From contig MLAX01000002.1 in the NCBI GenBank assembly GCA_001890945.1, forward strand, positions 806,001 to 870,000: 64,000 nucleotides of DNA, in the 5' to 3' direction. Below the pieces are notes generated by a model, which searched no databases, was not told where the DNA came from, and saw only the letters and a list, made by a program, of their open reading frames with translations. This DNA comes from Alphaproteobacteria bacterium AO1-B. GTDB taxonomy: Bacteria; Pseudomonadota; Alphaproteobacteria; Rhizobiales; Stappiaceae. Positions within the stretch are counted from its first letter, which is position 1; the number at the start of each line of letters is the position of its first letter. Positions 8,978-18,311 of the stretch are shown piece by piece. A program made the translations under genes and the position numbers.

Positions 8978-10261
8978 TCAGCGGACCAGGTTCACCAGTT
9001 CCTGCATCAGGTCGGAGCCGGCCTTGAAGACCTGGGAATTGGCCGTGTAGGTGCGCTGGGATTCGATCATCGATGTGAGTTCGTTGGCGAGATCCACGTT
9101 GGAGCCTTCAAGTGCGCCAACAGCCAGCTCACCAAGACCGCCGTCACCCGGGAAACCCACCCGGACATCGCCTGAATCAATCGATGGCCGGTAAATGTTT
9201 CCGGACACCGGATCGAGCTTGTCCGGGCTCGGCACATCGGCGAGCGGGATCTTGTAGATCGGCCGGCGGTCGCCGTTTGTGTAGATCGAGTACAAGGTCC
9301 CGTCTTCACCGAATTCCACCTTTTCAACGGAGCTCGGCGCGTTCCCGTCAGCATCTACATTGGTCACCGTGAACCCTGCATCGGTGTAGGTGGAGTTGGT
9401 CAGGTCAATGTCATAGGTGCCACCATTCGGCACCGTGATATTGACTGCAGTCACCGCGCCGGTCCGTTGACCGGTCGTTGTGTCAAACTGAATGGTGCTT
9501 GTCCCGATGTTGGCGGCACCGTAAGGGAAACCACCCGTGGCCGGATCCCTGTCAGCCGCGTTGTAAACGGTGACTTCCCAGTCGGTTGTCGGCGGCGTGT
9601 CCGTCGTCTTGGTGTAATAGACGTCCAACGTTACCTCATTGCCGAGATTGTCGTACACGACCAAGGATGTCTTGTGAGAATACTCGGCGGTCGCAGCGTT
9701 CGCGGACGGCAAGTTGGCAGCCGCAACAATTGCAGAATCTTCATCAACATTGGCATGCAAAGTCGCCGTGCTCGTCGGAGTTGCTTCGAGCTGATTTTGG
9801 GTGATGTTGACCGGCTCCAGGCCGCCCAGACCATTTGCAACCACGGACGGTGCATTGCCGTTGGTAATCGGATAGCCCTGCAGATACATGCCAGCTGTGT
9901 TGACGAGATACCCTTGGCCATCTGGAACGAACGACCCTGCACGCGTCAGGGCTTGAGATGCGCCTGCTCCGGTGCTGTCGGACACAATAAAAAACCCATT
10001 TCCGTCAACTGCCAGATCAAGCTTCGAGGTTGTGAAGCTCATGGAGCCCTGATCGGAGATGGCGTATTTGGTATGTGCTTGAACGCCGCCGGAATTGTAC
10101 GATCCACCGCCTTGGGCGAGAACCTGGGACGCGAATTCGGTTTCCGCGCGCTTATATCCGGTGGTGCTTGAATTTGCGATGTTGTCGGCGACCGCGCCAA
10201 GCTTGCTCGATTGCGCGTTCATGCCGGACACACCGGTGCGCATAATCCCAGAAAGACCCAT
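8978..10261 (-). CDS. flgE: Flagellar hook protein FlgE
   Basis: A 427-residue hook subunit. The N-terminal rod/hook signature reads DNIANSSTTGYKRAETEF at about residues 27-44, and the C-terminus has NVDLANELTSMIESQRTYTA, the usual hook-basal body end. The middle is a Thr- and Asn-rich surface domain. It is the first gene of the seven-gene flgE-fliQ unit. A perfect copy of the flagellar dyad lies 48 bp upstream of its ATG. Confidence 0.95.
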   Translation of the reverse strand: MGLSGIMRTGVSGMNAQSSKLGAVADNIANSSTTGYKRAETEFASQVLAQGGGSYNSGGVQAHTKYAISDQGSMSFTTSKLDLAVDGNGFFIVSDSTGAGASQALTRAGSFVPDGQGYLVNTAGMYLQGYPITNGNAPSVVANGLGGLEPVNITQNQLEATPTSTATLHANVDEDSAIVAAANLPSANAATAEYSHKTSLVVYDNLGNEVTLDVYYTKTTDTPPTTDWEVTVYNAADRDPATGGFPYGAANIGTSTIQFDTTTGQRTGAVTAVNITVPNGGTYDIDLTNSTYTDAGFTVTNVDADGNAPSSVEKVEFGEDGTLYSIYTNGDRRPIYKIPLADVPSPDKLDPVSGNIYRPSIDSGDVRVGFPGDGGLGELAVGALEGSNVDLANELTSMIESQRTYTANSQVFKAGSDLMQELVNLVR

Positions 10262-10308
10262 GGAATGTCTCCAGTTTCCAATTCAACTGGTGACAGTCAA
10301 ACCGATCC

Positions 10309-10323
10309 AGCTTGCGCGAAGCT
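10309..10323 (-). promoter_or_regulatory. Flagellar dyad operator upstream of flgE (palindromic copy)
   Basis: Plus strand AGCTTGCGCGAAGCT. The arms AGCTT and AAGCT are perfectly inverted around a 5-bp centre. It is 48 bp from the flgE start. As the most symmetrical of seven copies, it defines the dyad and suggests a dimeric DNA-binding protein. Confidence 0.65.
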
Positions 10324-10434
10324 GTAGCCCAATATCAGTTTTATCAATTATTACAGAAACTTATTTATCTTAAACTTTAAATATCGGGATTGCGAACTGG
10401 ACCACAGGGCGCACGCGGCGACGGTTTTTGACGT

Positions 10435-11013
10435 TCAAGCGCCGCAGAATGCTTTGGAGTTTTTGGTCCAGTTGCCGAAACCCGATGCAACCATGTTACG
10501 GATCACCGTGCAGACATAGCGCTTCTGGGCGGGATCGTTGTTTGGACCGGCATGATAGCGGGCTACCGCCATGGTCCATGAGCCCTGGCGGCCACGCAGC
10601 TCCTTCAAAAAGCGGGCGGCATATTGCACGTTTGCCCGCGGATCGAGCATGTGATCCACGGAACGGAACTGATCCGAATGGTAATGATGATTGATCTGCA
10701 TGCAGCCGATATCGATCAGCTTCTTGCCGTTCTTGCGCGCCGCCTCAATATCCCGGCGCGCTGCTGTCCGGCTCGGCGGAAACACCGATTTGCCTTCGAT
10801 ATTCAAGGCATGCGGATAAAGAGAGTTGCGCCGACCGGTCTCGGTCAGACCCACAGCGTAGAGGATCCCAAGCGGGACCTGATATTTGCGTGATGCCGCA
10901 ACCATTTCGCGTTCGCAGACGTTTTGAATTTCCGCGAATGCCGGGGTCGGTTGGAGGACTGCGACACTACATATAGATGCCGTCAGAAATGCGGTTGCCA
11001 GGGCCGTCTTCAT
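10435..11013 (-). CDS. Periplasmic lytic transglycosylase, flagellar (SltF-like)
   Basis: A 192-residue protein with a signal peptide ending at about residue 27 (TPAFA) and an SLT-type fold. The putative catalytic Glu is E58 in GLTETGRR, followed by the family landmarks CMQIN, ANVQYAARFL and AVARYHAG. It should cleave peptidoglycan glycan strands to let the rod pass. The partner rod-binding gene (876-1307) lacks a muramidase domain, so this enzyme could be the flagellum-specific one, as SltF is in Rhodobacter. The ATG at 11013 has a GGGAG ribosome site and lies inside the 3' end of fliK in another frame (47-bp overlap). Confidence 0.87.
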   Translation of the reverse strand: MKTALATAFLTASICSVAVLQPTPAFAEIQNVCEREMVAASRKYQVPLGILYAVGLTETGRRNSLYPHALNIEGKSVFPPSRTAARRDIEAARKNGKKLIDIGCMQINHHYHSDQFRSVDHMLDPRANVQYAARFLKELRGRQGSWTMAVARYHAGPNNDPAQKRYVCTVIRNMVASGFGNWTKNSKAFCGA

Positions 11014-12277
11014 CGCTTTGCTCCCGTGCCGGTTCAAAACCGGGGAAGGCACTGCTTTCATCATTGCCACCAGTCTGTTCGCCGCGGCCGCCGGTGCCAT
11101 TCCCGGGTGCGTTCTGGTTCTGCTGGTCCCCGAACGCGCCACCGTTTGTGCCTTGCTGACCTTGCGTGGAGCTGGAGTTGGAGTTGGAGACGTTGGTGGT
11201 CACGGTGGCACGGTCATCGGCGGCCTGGATCGTGATCGTATCGGCTTTAAACCCTGTGGTCCGAAGCATCTGATCCAACAGTTGCCTATCTTGCTTCAAG
11301 AGCTCGGCTGTCTGTGCCTTGCTGGTCACCAAGGTTACTTCAACATTCTCGCCGACCATACGAAGCGAGACTTTGACTGTGCCAAGTTCATGCGGGGTCA
11401 GCTGGATTTCCAAAGTCTTCAGAACCGGCCCCTCGGCTTTGTGGATCAGCCCACCTTGAGTACGTCCGGTATCGACCGGCATGTCCTTGAGGGCAGTTGC
11501 AATCTGCTCACCCACCTGTTGTGCAGGTGAAAGCCGCAAGTTCGGCGCAAAATGCGTTTCCTGGCGCAGAACCTTGACCGTTCCCGCGGCTTCTTCCGGC
11601 AAAGCATTGCGGGCTGCGGCCGTACCTGTTGCCCCCTCGCCAACACGTTCGGGTTCGATACCGAACTGAGCGAAAAGCGATGATGTCCCGGTCTTTGCAG
11701 CTTCGCCAGCAGCAATCTGTGCGCCGTTTGCTGCATTCTGAGCCAACGTAGTTTGCTGACCTGCCGTATTCTGCGATGCCGTTCCTGGAAAATTGCCCTG
11801 CGCTGATTGTGGCGTCCCCTGCCCGGCACGCGTGGCAAGGACGGTTCCAAGAGGCAATGCGGCAGCAGCCGGCATGGAGTGCTGAGTAGACTGGGTTTCA
11901 GCAGCGTCTTGCCCTTGAGCGCTTTCTTTTCCGGCGGGTTGGGCACCCAAGACTGTCTGGGACGCCTTTCGGATGGCATCCGTCAAATTGGCTACGCTAA
12001 AGGAAGACGGTTCCTGCTTGCCAGCGGCATCTGATTTGACTGTGTTTCCAGTTTCTTCGCTTGTCGCTGTGTCTGTCTGCTCCGGACCTTGAGTGGTTAC
12101 CGCTTGCCGGTCGCCATCCTTTGCGTTGCCATCGACAGCCTTCAAATCTGACATCATGGCCCGAAACTGATCCGCGACATCTTTTCCGGTGTTCTTGCCG
12201 CCCTCGCCCTGGTGCCCGTCTCCGCCGACAGGAGCCTTGGAGGGCGTGCGGATCATTGCATGCGGTGTTACAGTCAT
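10967..12277 (-). CDS. fliK: Hook-length control protein FliK
   Basis: A 436-residue protein with a long low-complexity region rich in A, Q, G, T and N, and the C-terminal Flg_hook domain at about residues 280-390. The domain shows LTPHELGTVKVSLRM and LLKQDRQLLDQMLRTTGF. FliK measures hook length and switches export specificity through FlhB. The ATG at 12277 overlaps the motC stop (ATGA) and is preferred over an upstream start. The C-terminal tail after the domain is Gly-, Asn- and Gln-rich. Confidence 0.92.
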   Translation of the reverse strand: MTVTPHAMIRTPSKAPVGGDGHQGEGGKNTGKDVADQFRAMMSDLKAVDGNAKDGDRQAVTTQGPEQTDTATSEETGNTVKSDAAGKQEPSSFSVANLTDAIRKASQTVLGAQPAGKESAQGQDAAETQSTQHSMPAAAALPLGTVLATRAGQGTPQSAQGNFPGTASQNTAGQQTTLAQNAANGAQIAAGEAAKTGTSSLFAQFGIEPERVGEGATGTAAARNALPEEAAGTVKVLRQETHFAPNLRLSPAQQVGEQIATALKDMPVDTGRTQGGLIHKAEGPVLKTLEIQLTPHELGTVKVSLRMVGENVEVTLVTSKAQTAELLKQDRQLLDQMLRTTGFKADTITIQAADDRATVTTNVSNSNSSSTQGQQGTNGGAFGDQQNQNAPGNGTGGRGEQTGGNDESSAFPGFEPAREQSDEDGPGNRISDGIYM

Positions 12278-13509
12278 TTCTTTACGTCTCCAGCCTGCGC
12301 AAGCAGTGTTTCGGTGCGGCGCAACAACAACTCCGCAAGTTCCATGTCGGCCGTGAGCCATTCACGTTCCGCGGGCGTTCCAAGTGTTCCGCCGGAATTG
12401 AAGGCTCCAATGAAGTTGTCGGGTGGATCCGGAAAATGGCGGATCGAATTTAGAACGGTATTCACCGCATACAAAAAATCCAGATCCTCCGGCGTTAGCG
12501 CAGCCTTGTTCACTGTCCACAAGAGATCCCGGTTGGGCTTGACCGCTTCCCGGTTCAGCCGGGTCGCAACCTGGTAGATTTTCAAAAGTTCGTATTCCGC
12601 GGTTCCTGCAACGGCCAGCATTTGGGCCTGATCGGTCGCCTTCGAAGCGATCTGAAGGTTTCCACCCAACAAGGCCGAGCGCGCAAGCCGCATATACAGC
12701 CCCCGGCGGCTGTCGTCCTCGAACTCTTCAAGCACGCCATAAAGCAGATCAAATTTGTCCTGGTCTTCCACGAAACCGAGCGTGTCGAGTGCAATGGCAA
12801 ACCGGCGCCGAAAATCACCTGAATAGACCGAGGCCCGATACCGACGCAGATAGCGGATCGAAAGCGTCCGGAAGCGTTCAATGTCCCCGACCAATCCGGC
12901 GACCAAGACCTCGCGCCTAAGAGCAGCTTCTTCAACCAGCGTTCCTGGCATCAAGAGGCTCGCGATCTGCAAAAGCTCCATCGCCCGGACCGGATCGGTC
13001 TGGATGTAGGGAACCGCTTTTACCAAAGCTATGTGCCCACCAAGGCTCGGCGGAAGATTCAGCGGGTCCACATCGGCAAGGCGGGTCAGCATGTCCTCTT
13101 CGCGGCCTTCAACATAGGCCAAGGACGCTTCCATCAAGTTCAAGTCGATGACTGGCGCCGGGGTCAACGTCAGCAAATGACGTATAACCTCCGGATTACC
13201 GCCGCTCAGAAGATGAATGACCGATGCCCGGGCATTGCGCGGATCCTGCCAGGCTTCCGGCGGTAACTGCAGAAACGCCTCATCCATCTTTTCGAGCAAG
13301 GCCCGCTGCATGGCCGCAGCTGAATCACTGCCTGAAGCAACCTGCTCCTGTGCGCTTTGAAGCGCGCGCACCATCTCAAATGGCTCCTTGGCAATTGGGT
13401 TTGCTGGTGCCTGGCCCGCGAAGACCACCACAGCTCCAAGGATCGCGGCGACGGTGGCAGTAGTATGCTTTACCCACCGAAACTGAGTTGACCAATTGTA
13501 CTGGTTCAT
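12274..13509 (-). CDS. motC: Periplasmic motility protein MotC
   Basis: A 411-residue protein with an N-terminal signal segment at about residues 15-37 (end QAPANP) and an all-helical body. It matches the rhizobial MotC layout, including SGGNPEVIRHLL and the EEDMLTRLADVDPLNLPPSL region. In Sinorhizobium MotC is periplasmic, binds MotB and is required for torque generation. The gene is coupled to motB upstream and fliK downstream by ATGA overlaps. MotC is confined to alphaproteobacteria, which supports the taxonomic guess. Confidence 0.9.
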   Translation of the reverse strand: MNQYNWSTQFRWVKHTTATVAAILGAVVVFAGQAPANPIAKEPFEMVRALQSAQEQVASGSDSAAAMQRALLEKMDEAFLQLPPEAWQDPRNARASVIHLLSGGNPEVIRHLLTLTPAPVIDLNLMEASLAYVEGREEDMLTRLADVDPLNLPPSLGGHIALVKAVPYIQTDPVRAMELLQIASLLMPGTLVEEAALRREVLVAGLVGDIERFRTLSIRYLRRYRASVYSGDFRRRFAIALDTLGFVEDQDKFDLLYGVLEEFEDDSRRGLYMRLARSALLGGNLQIASKATDQAQMLAVAGTAEYELLKIYQVATRLNREAVKPNRDLLWTVNKAALTPEDLDFLYAVNTVLNSIRHFPDPPDNFIGAFNSGGTLGTPAEREWLTADMELAELLLRRTETLLAQAGDVKK

Positions 13510-14930
13510 TCCGCCACCTCCTCCAGCAAGTAGATTTCCACCCGCCGGTTGCTCGCCGCAAACGGATCTTCCGCGTTTTTCAAGTGCCGATCGGCGGCGC
13601 CTTCAATGCGCACGAACCGGTCCGATCCAACCCCGCCGCGCGACAGCATATACAGCGCCATATGAGCTCGAGCCGAAGAAAGCCGCCAGTTGTCATAGGT
13701 CTTGCTTTTGAAAGGTCGGGCATCTGTATGGCCGGTTATGACAATCTGCGCTTCGGTTTTGGAAATCACCTTGCCAAGGCGTTCAAGTAAGCTCACCAGT
13801 TCCGGACGCGGCTCAGCCGAGCCTATGGCAAACATGCCGAAGTTCTGATCGTCGGTCAGACTGATAAGCGCCCCATCGTCTTGCCGGACGACTGTGATCT
13901 GCGCGGCGGTGTTTTCCAATAGTGTACCTTCCGCAGCCTCCAGGACTGTCAAGAGTTCGGCGACCAAACGAGCTCCGGGTACAGGCTCGGCTTCAGTTGC
14001 TCCACCTTCGGTCTCGGCCGGAACAACGTTTTCCTGATCTCTGCGACTTACATGCGCAACGATCTGGTTCTGTGCAGTTCCGTTAAGTTCGGAAGGACCA
14101 TCGCCTGATGCTGTTCCCGTTTCGCTAGTGGGTCCGGTTCCGCTTTCAGTTTGGGCCTGCTCTGTGGTGCCATCGGTTTCGAAGGGCGCACTCCAGGACT
14201 TGTCACCGTCTGATTGATCGCCGCTTTGACCTGCGCCGTTTTCGGTGCCCGGCCGCGTCGGCAAACCAGCTGTTTCGGCAGCCGCGCCGTCAACACCGCG
14301 GCCCGGCCGGAATTGCCAGAACTGCGGGTCGAACGGATCCCGGTAGGCCTCACCACCGAGGGCGCCTTGTTCCTTCTCCAAGCCTGAACCAATGCCCTCC
14401 GGATTGGATTCCATCGTCCGGGCGACATTAATTTTCTGGGCGAGCGTATCGAGCACTGCGTATGGATCAGTAAACAAGATGGACTCTGGATGAGATTGGG
14501 TGAATTCCCCAGAGTTCGCCTGAGCGCCCGCCGTTGCTTTAATCTCATCAGCGTCCGATGCACTAACCCCTTCCGTTTCCACGTTCGCTTCTCCGGACCG
14601 TTCCAGGGTGCTTTCCTGCTCATCCGTTCCACCGAGCTTTCCGGTAAACAGTTTGGTGCCGTTTTCGTTCGTATCACCATTGACGATCGGGTCATTGAGG
14701 CCCTTCCGGTTGGGAGCTGTCGAGGCCAGTTTGACCGGATTGAAATATTGCGCGACACCGCGGCGGACGCTTTCGTCGGTCACGTTGATCAGCCACATGA
14801 CCAGGAAAAACGCCATCAATGCCGTCATGAAGTCCGCATAGGCAATTTTCCAAACGCCATGGGGCTTTTCGTCATCGTCCCAGTTGTTGCGGCGTCGGAC
14901 AATCACAATTTCATTCGGCATATTGTCCAT
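13506..14930 (-). CDS. motB: Flagellar stator protein MotB
   Basis: A 474-residue stator subunit. The single membrane helix at about residues 30-50 includes YADFMTALMAFFLVMWLIN, with the proton-binding Asp at residue 33. The C-terminal OmpA/MotB domain, about residues 355-470, contains ITGHTDARP and NWRLSSARA, which bind peptidoglycan. Between them is an unusually long linker of about 270 residues rich in T, E, G, Q and S. E. coli MotB has 308 residues and rhizobial proteins are longer. motA is not in the window. The start is coupled to the fliH-like gene by TGATG. Confidence 0.94.
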   Translation of the reverse strand: MDNMPNEIVIVRRRNNWDDDEKPHGVWKIAYADFMTALMAFFLVMWLINVTDESVRRGVAQYFNPVKLASTAPNRKGLNDPIVNGDTNENGTKLFTGKLGGTDEQESTLERSGEANVETEGVSASDADEIKATAGAQANSGEFTQSHPESILFTDPYAVLDTLAQKINVARTMESNPEGIGSGLEKEQGALGGEAYRDPFDPQFWQFRPGRGVDGAAAETAGLPTRPGTENGAGQSGDQSDGDKSWSAPFETDGTTEQAQTESGTGPTSETGTASGDGPSELNGTAQNQIVAHVSRRDQENVVPAETEGGATEAEPVPGARLVAELLTVLEAAEGTLLENTAAQITVVRQDDGALISLTDDQNFGMFAIGSAEPRPELVSLLERLGKVISKTEAQIVITGHTDARPFKSKTYDNWRLSSARAHMALYMLSRGGVGSDRFVRIEGAADRHLKNAEDPFAASNRRVEIYLLEEVAE

Positions 14931-15571
14931 CAGACCGTCTCCTCAAGCTGCAACGCGTCGAGCTGGCCCAACCAGTCTTCCAGCCTGGTTTCGATAACGG
15001 TCTCATCGAAAATCGCTTCCAACTCGACCTGGTCGGCCGGCTGAACCTGAATACGGTCTTTCAAGTCCGGCAGTTGCTGGAGCACCTGAGCGACAAGTGT
15101 TTCCGGTCCACGCATCCGGATAGATGTTCCACCAGGTACCTCTGCCAGTTGTGTCAGTTGCTCGGCGAAGGCCCTGACCAGCTGGTCGACTACGTTTTGC
15201 TTTAGGAAAGGCATCAGTAGCTTGGAAACCGAATAGGACAGACGTTTTTCAGTGATCTCTAGAAAGCCATCGATCGCGGCTGCGACGTTTGCAGATTCCC
15301 TCATCTCAAAGCGGATCTGCTCTTCCTCCAGATCCCTTGCATGTTTCTCGCGCTCCTGTTCAAGGAGGGCCTCGTAGTGATGACGGGTACGCTCGTCTCC
15401 CTCACTCAATCCACGCTCATATTCCGCGCGCCGGAGCTCTTCCTCGCTCAAGATGGGTTCCGGCTCGTGATCCGGCATGATCACGTCAACCATCAGGGCG
15501 TCTTCAGGATCAAAAGACTTGAAAGTCGGGGCCGAAAAAACCGGAATATGGGCGGCTGCAGATGCGGTCAT
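14930..15571 (-). CDS. FliH-like export ATPase regulator
   Basis: A 213-residue soluble protein with an acidic N-terminus, a long charged coiled-coil region at about residues 45-100 and a compact alpha/beta C-terminal half, the FliH/V-ATPase E-subunit plan. It is coupled at both ends: the ATG at 15571 shares a base with the fliF stop, and its stop shares a base with the motB start. In rhizobia the gene between fliF and motB is often annotated as hypothetical. A stator role for the FliI ATPase is inferred from architecture and context rather than from a signature motif. Confidence 0.7.
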   Translation of the reverse strand: MTASAAAHIPVFSAPTFKSFDPEDALMVDVIMPDHEPEPILSEEELRRAEYERGLSEGDERTRHHYEALLEQEREKHARDLEEEQIRFEMRESANVAAAIDGFLEITEKRLSYSVSKLLMPFLKQNVVDQLVRAFAEQLTQLAEVPGGTSIRMRGPETLVAQVLQQLPDLKDRIQVQPADQVELEAIFDETVIETRLEDWLGQLDALQLEETV

Positions 15572-17217
15572 CAAGTGCGCTCCGTGTCATAGAGCCACTG
15601 GCGCAGGATCGCGGCAGACTGCTCTTCGTTGAACTCCAATAGGGATTCCAGCTTCTTCAGGGCGGATTTGTTCCGCTTGCTGTTGAGGTCCTGAAGCAGA
15701 TCGGAATGGTCCGGCGGCATCAGGAAACCGGTCTCGCCATCCATCGGATCTGCGGCATCTTCTGCGCCTTCCGGCAAGAGACCGATTTCTGCCATTTCGG
15801 CCTGCTCGCTGTTCACTTGCGGCACGAGGGCAGCAACAGCCGGACGCAACCCGAACCAGATCACCAGCATGGACACCGTCAGGATCGCCAGTGCGTTGAT
15901 GATGTTGCCGGATTGACGGAGCAGATACTCGGTGACACCGATCGGCGGGATCGGCTCCAGATCCCGGCCGCCATCGACGAAGTCAACAACGGAGACTTTT
16001 ACGAGATCGCCCCGCTCTTCAGCGACACCTGCAGAAGATGCCACCAACGCTTCGATCTCACGAACCTGTTCTTCGATCTGGGATTGTGTGGGTGATCCGC
16101 CAAGAGAAGCCGCCAAGCGCGCACGGTCGACAAGGACGGCAATGGACAAGCGATCAACGCGGTAACCGTCCTGGGAAGTTTCGATCCGTTTGGACGAGAT
16201 TTCATAATTGACGGTCTCTTCGCGCCGTTCCGCTTCCTCCAGAGAACGTTCGCCGCCATCCGCTTCGACATTTTCATCTGGCAGGTTTTGTTCCGCAGTC
16301 ACTGGCGTTGCCGCGCTGGAGTTTTCCGCATTTTCGTTTTCACGAATTGTGCGCACGGACCGTTCGATCCGCGAATCCGGGTCAAAGATGGTTTCGGCAA
16401 TCATCTTCCGGTCGGTATTGAGCTTTGCCGCGACGCTCACCTGAAAGTTGTCGAGACCAAGATAGGGTGTCAGCGTCTTGCGGACGTTTTCCTGGATCCG
16501 GTTGCTGACGGCCGTTTCAAGGGTTGCCATTTGGCCCGCAGACGCTTTGGTCGGGTCCTTTCCGGCCGCGAGTATGCCGCCGGTCGTATCCAGCACCGTA
16601 ACCTTGGCGGCTTCCATACCCGGAACGCCGGCTGCGACAAGGTGCCGGATAGCGTCGGCGGTGCGCACATCATCCGGGATATCGGACCGGATAACGACAG
16701 AGGCCGATGGCGGCTGTTGGTCGCGGCGGAAAGAGCCTTTTTCGGGCAAGACGATATGGACCCGCGCGGCACGGATGCCTTTCATCAGCTGGATTGTGCG
16801 GGCGAGTTCGCCTTCCAGCGCCCGAACCCGCGTCACTTCCTGCATGAAGGATGTCAGGCCCAGGGACCCGAGATCATCAAACAGCTCGTAGCCGGAGTTC
16901 GCACCGCGTGGCAGCCCCTTTTCGGCAAGCAGCATCCTTGCTTTGGCCGTCTGGCCATGACTGACCATGACCGCATCGCCTTCAGAGTTGACGTCAAACG
17001 GAATACCTGCGTCGCGCAAGGCGGAGCCGATCCGCGACACGTCTTCGCCGGTTAGGCCTGTATAAAGCGGCGTCGTTTCCGGCCGGCTTAAATAAAATGC
17101 GCCAGCGCCAACTGTGGCGATCGTCGCAAGGCCAATCAGAGCAAGCGCAATCAATCGGCGCATGCCCAATTCCATCAAATTGGCCCAAAGTTTTTCGGCG
17201 TGTTCACGGCCCGGCAT
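15571..17217 (-). CDS. fliF: Flagellar MS-ring protein FliF
   Basis: A 548-residue protein with a first membrane helix at about residues 22-44 and a second near residue 430. In between are the YscJ/FliF ring-building domains, with PLYTGLTGEDVSRI and RAARVHIVLPEKG as landmarks. The acidic C-terminus has the FliG-binding tail ending in AILRQWLYDTERT. The ATG at 17217 has an AAGGGG ribosome site six bases upstream, so two upstream in-frame ATG codons were rejected. It is first in a six-gene unit down to the lytic transglycosylase, with a flagellar dyad 54 bp upstream. Confidence 0.95.
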   Translation of the reverse strand: MPGREHAEKLWANLMELGMRRLIALALIGLATIATVGAGAFYLSRPETTPLYTGLTGEDVSRIGSALRDAGIPFDVNSEGDAVMVSHGQTAKARMLLAEKGLPRGANSGYELFDDLGSLGLTSFMQEVTRVRALEGELARTIQLMKGIRAARVHIVLPEKGSFRRDQQPPSASVVIRSDIPDDVRTADAIRHLVAAGVPGMEAAKVTVLDTTGGILAAGKDPTKASAGQMATLETAVSNRIQENVRKTLTPYLGLDNFQVSVAAKLNTDRKMIAETIFDPDSRIERSVRTIRENENAENSSAATPVTAEQNLPDENVEADGGERSLEEAERREETVNYEISSKRIETSQDGYRVDRLSIAVLVDRARLAASLGGSPTQSQIEEQVREIEALVASSAGVAEERGDLVKVSVVDFVDGGRDLEPIPPIGVTEYLLRQSGNIINALAILTVSMLVIWFGLRPAVAALVPQVNSEQAEMAEIGLLPEGAEDAADPMDGETGFLMPPDHSDLLQDLNSKRNKSALKKLESLLEFNEEQSAAILRQWLYDTERT

Positions 17218-17270
17218 GCATAACCCCTTCATGCACGTTCGTCTCAAGTTCCCTGCACTATCGGATCCGG

Positions 17271-17285
17271 AGCTTGTGCGAGCCT
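17271..17285 (-). promoter_or_regulatory. Flagellar dyad operator upstream of fliF
   Basis: Plus strand AGCTTGTGCGAGCCT. It keeps AGCTTG and GCGAG of the consensus and is 54 bp from the fliF start. It lies just downstream of the flagellin terminator, so fliF has its own start of transcription. Confidence 0.55.
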
Positions 17286-17317
17286 GTCATGTTTTGGCGA
17301 AGGGGCTGATTCCAAAA

Positions 17318-17348
17318 CAAAAAAAGACCGCGCCCAAAAGGGCGCGGC
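17318..17348 (-). terminator. Rho-independent terminator of the flagellin gene
   Basis: On the minus strand there is a perfect 8-bp GC stem (CCGCGCCC with GGGCGCGG) around a 4-base loop, followed at once by seven T with only one interruption. It begins 25 bp after the flagellin stop. This is a strong textbook terminator and isolates the flagellin transcript from fliF. Confidence 0.93.
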
Positions 17349-17372
17349 CTCTCATCCGGAAATCGGTGAAGA

Positions 17373-18311
17373 TTAACGGAACAGGGACAGAATGTTCTGA
17401 GAACCCTGGTTGGCGATGGACAGAGCCTGAATACCGAGCTGCTGCTGGGTCTGCAGGGCCTGAAGGCGGGTGGATTCCGCATTCATATCGGCATCAACAA
17501 GCTGACCGATACCGCGATCAATAGCGTCTGTCAGGTTGGACACGAAGTCCTTCTGAAGGTCAACGCGGGTCTTGATCGCACCCAGGAACGCAGCAGACGA
17601 TGTCACAGACTGCAGAGCATCATCGACTTGCGCAATCAGGCTTTCGAAAGTCGCAGTATCGTCTACTGCGTCAAGCCCAGACACGTCCCAGGTCAGAATG
17701 CTGTCACCGGTGAGCGTACCGGTTACCGCGGTGGCCACCAATGTCGAGCGGTCCTGATCAAGCACACCACTCCGGGCAGTGCTCGAGTCCACAAGGCGGA
17801 TGTTAGCAAGAGTAACATCTGTCTTCAGGATAGAGATCGCACCAGAAGAGTCACGGGTGAAGGAGCTGACGATTTCAGCAGCAGTTGTTGCTACTGTTGA
17901 GTCAGTTTTCAGCCAGTTCTGGCCGTTGAAAACAGCAGAGTCGACAGACTGTGTCAGTGTGTTCTGAAGAGCTGTGATGTTTTCCTGCGTCTTGGACGGG
18001 TCAGTACCCGGTGTAGATGCAGTGACCAGAAGCGCCCGCATTTCGGACAGCTTATCAACGGTTGATTCCAATGCGGTGTACATGGTGTCAACCGTCGCTG
18101 CACCAAGACCAAGAGCATCTTCAACAGCCGAGAGAGACTTGTTGTCAGAGCGCATGGTCGTTGCAATGGACCAATAAGCAGCGTTGTCAGACGCTGTAGC
18201 AACACGCTGACCGGTAGAAATCCGGTTTTGGGTGGTTGCCAGGTCTTTGTTGGTCATGCTCAGCGTTTGCAGAGCGGTCATTGCAGATGCGTTGGTAAGC
18301 AAGCTAGACAT
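17373..18311 (-). CDS. Flagellin (filament subunit)
   Basis: A 312-residue flagellin. The N-terminal D0/D1 helices include NRISTGQRVATASDNAAYWSIA at about residues 28-50 (pattern NRISTGxxVxxAxDNAAYW) and the C-terminal part ends QQLGIQALSIANQGSQNILSLFR-like with the motif ANQGSQNILSLF. The variable middle is short, as in many alphaproteobacterial flagellins. It is monocistronic with its own terminator and a long leader. It is the only flagellin gene in the window; others may exist elsewhere. Expression is probably controlled by FlbT/FlaF at the leader. Confidence 0.95.
   Translation of the reverse strand: MSSLLTNASAMTALQTLSMTNKDLATTQNRISTGQRVATASDNAAYWSIATTMRSDNKSLSAVEDALGLGAATVDTMYTALESTVDKLSEMRALLVTASTPGTDPSKTQENITALQNTLTQSVDSAVFNGQNWLKTDSTVATTAAEIVSSFTRDSSGAISILKTDVTLANIRLVDSSTARSGVLDQDRSTLVATAVTGTLTGDSILTWDVSGLDAVDDTATFESLIAQVDDALQSVTSSAAFLGAIKTRVDLQKDFVSNLTDAIDRGIGQLVDADMNAESTRLQALQTQQQLGIQALSIANQGSQNILSLFR

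Noticed and set aside
10361-10375. TTAA words near flgE as a possible CtrA box.
   Set aside because: The spacing between the two TTAA words is 3, not 7 bases, so the CtrA consensus is not met.
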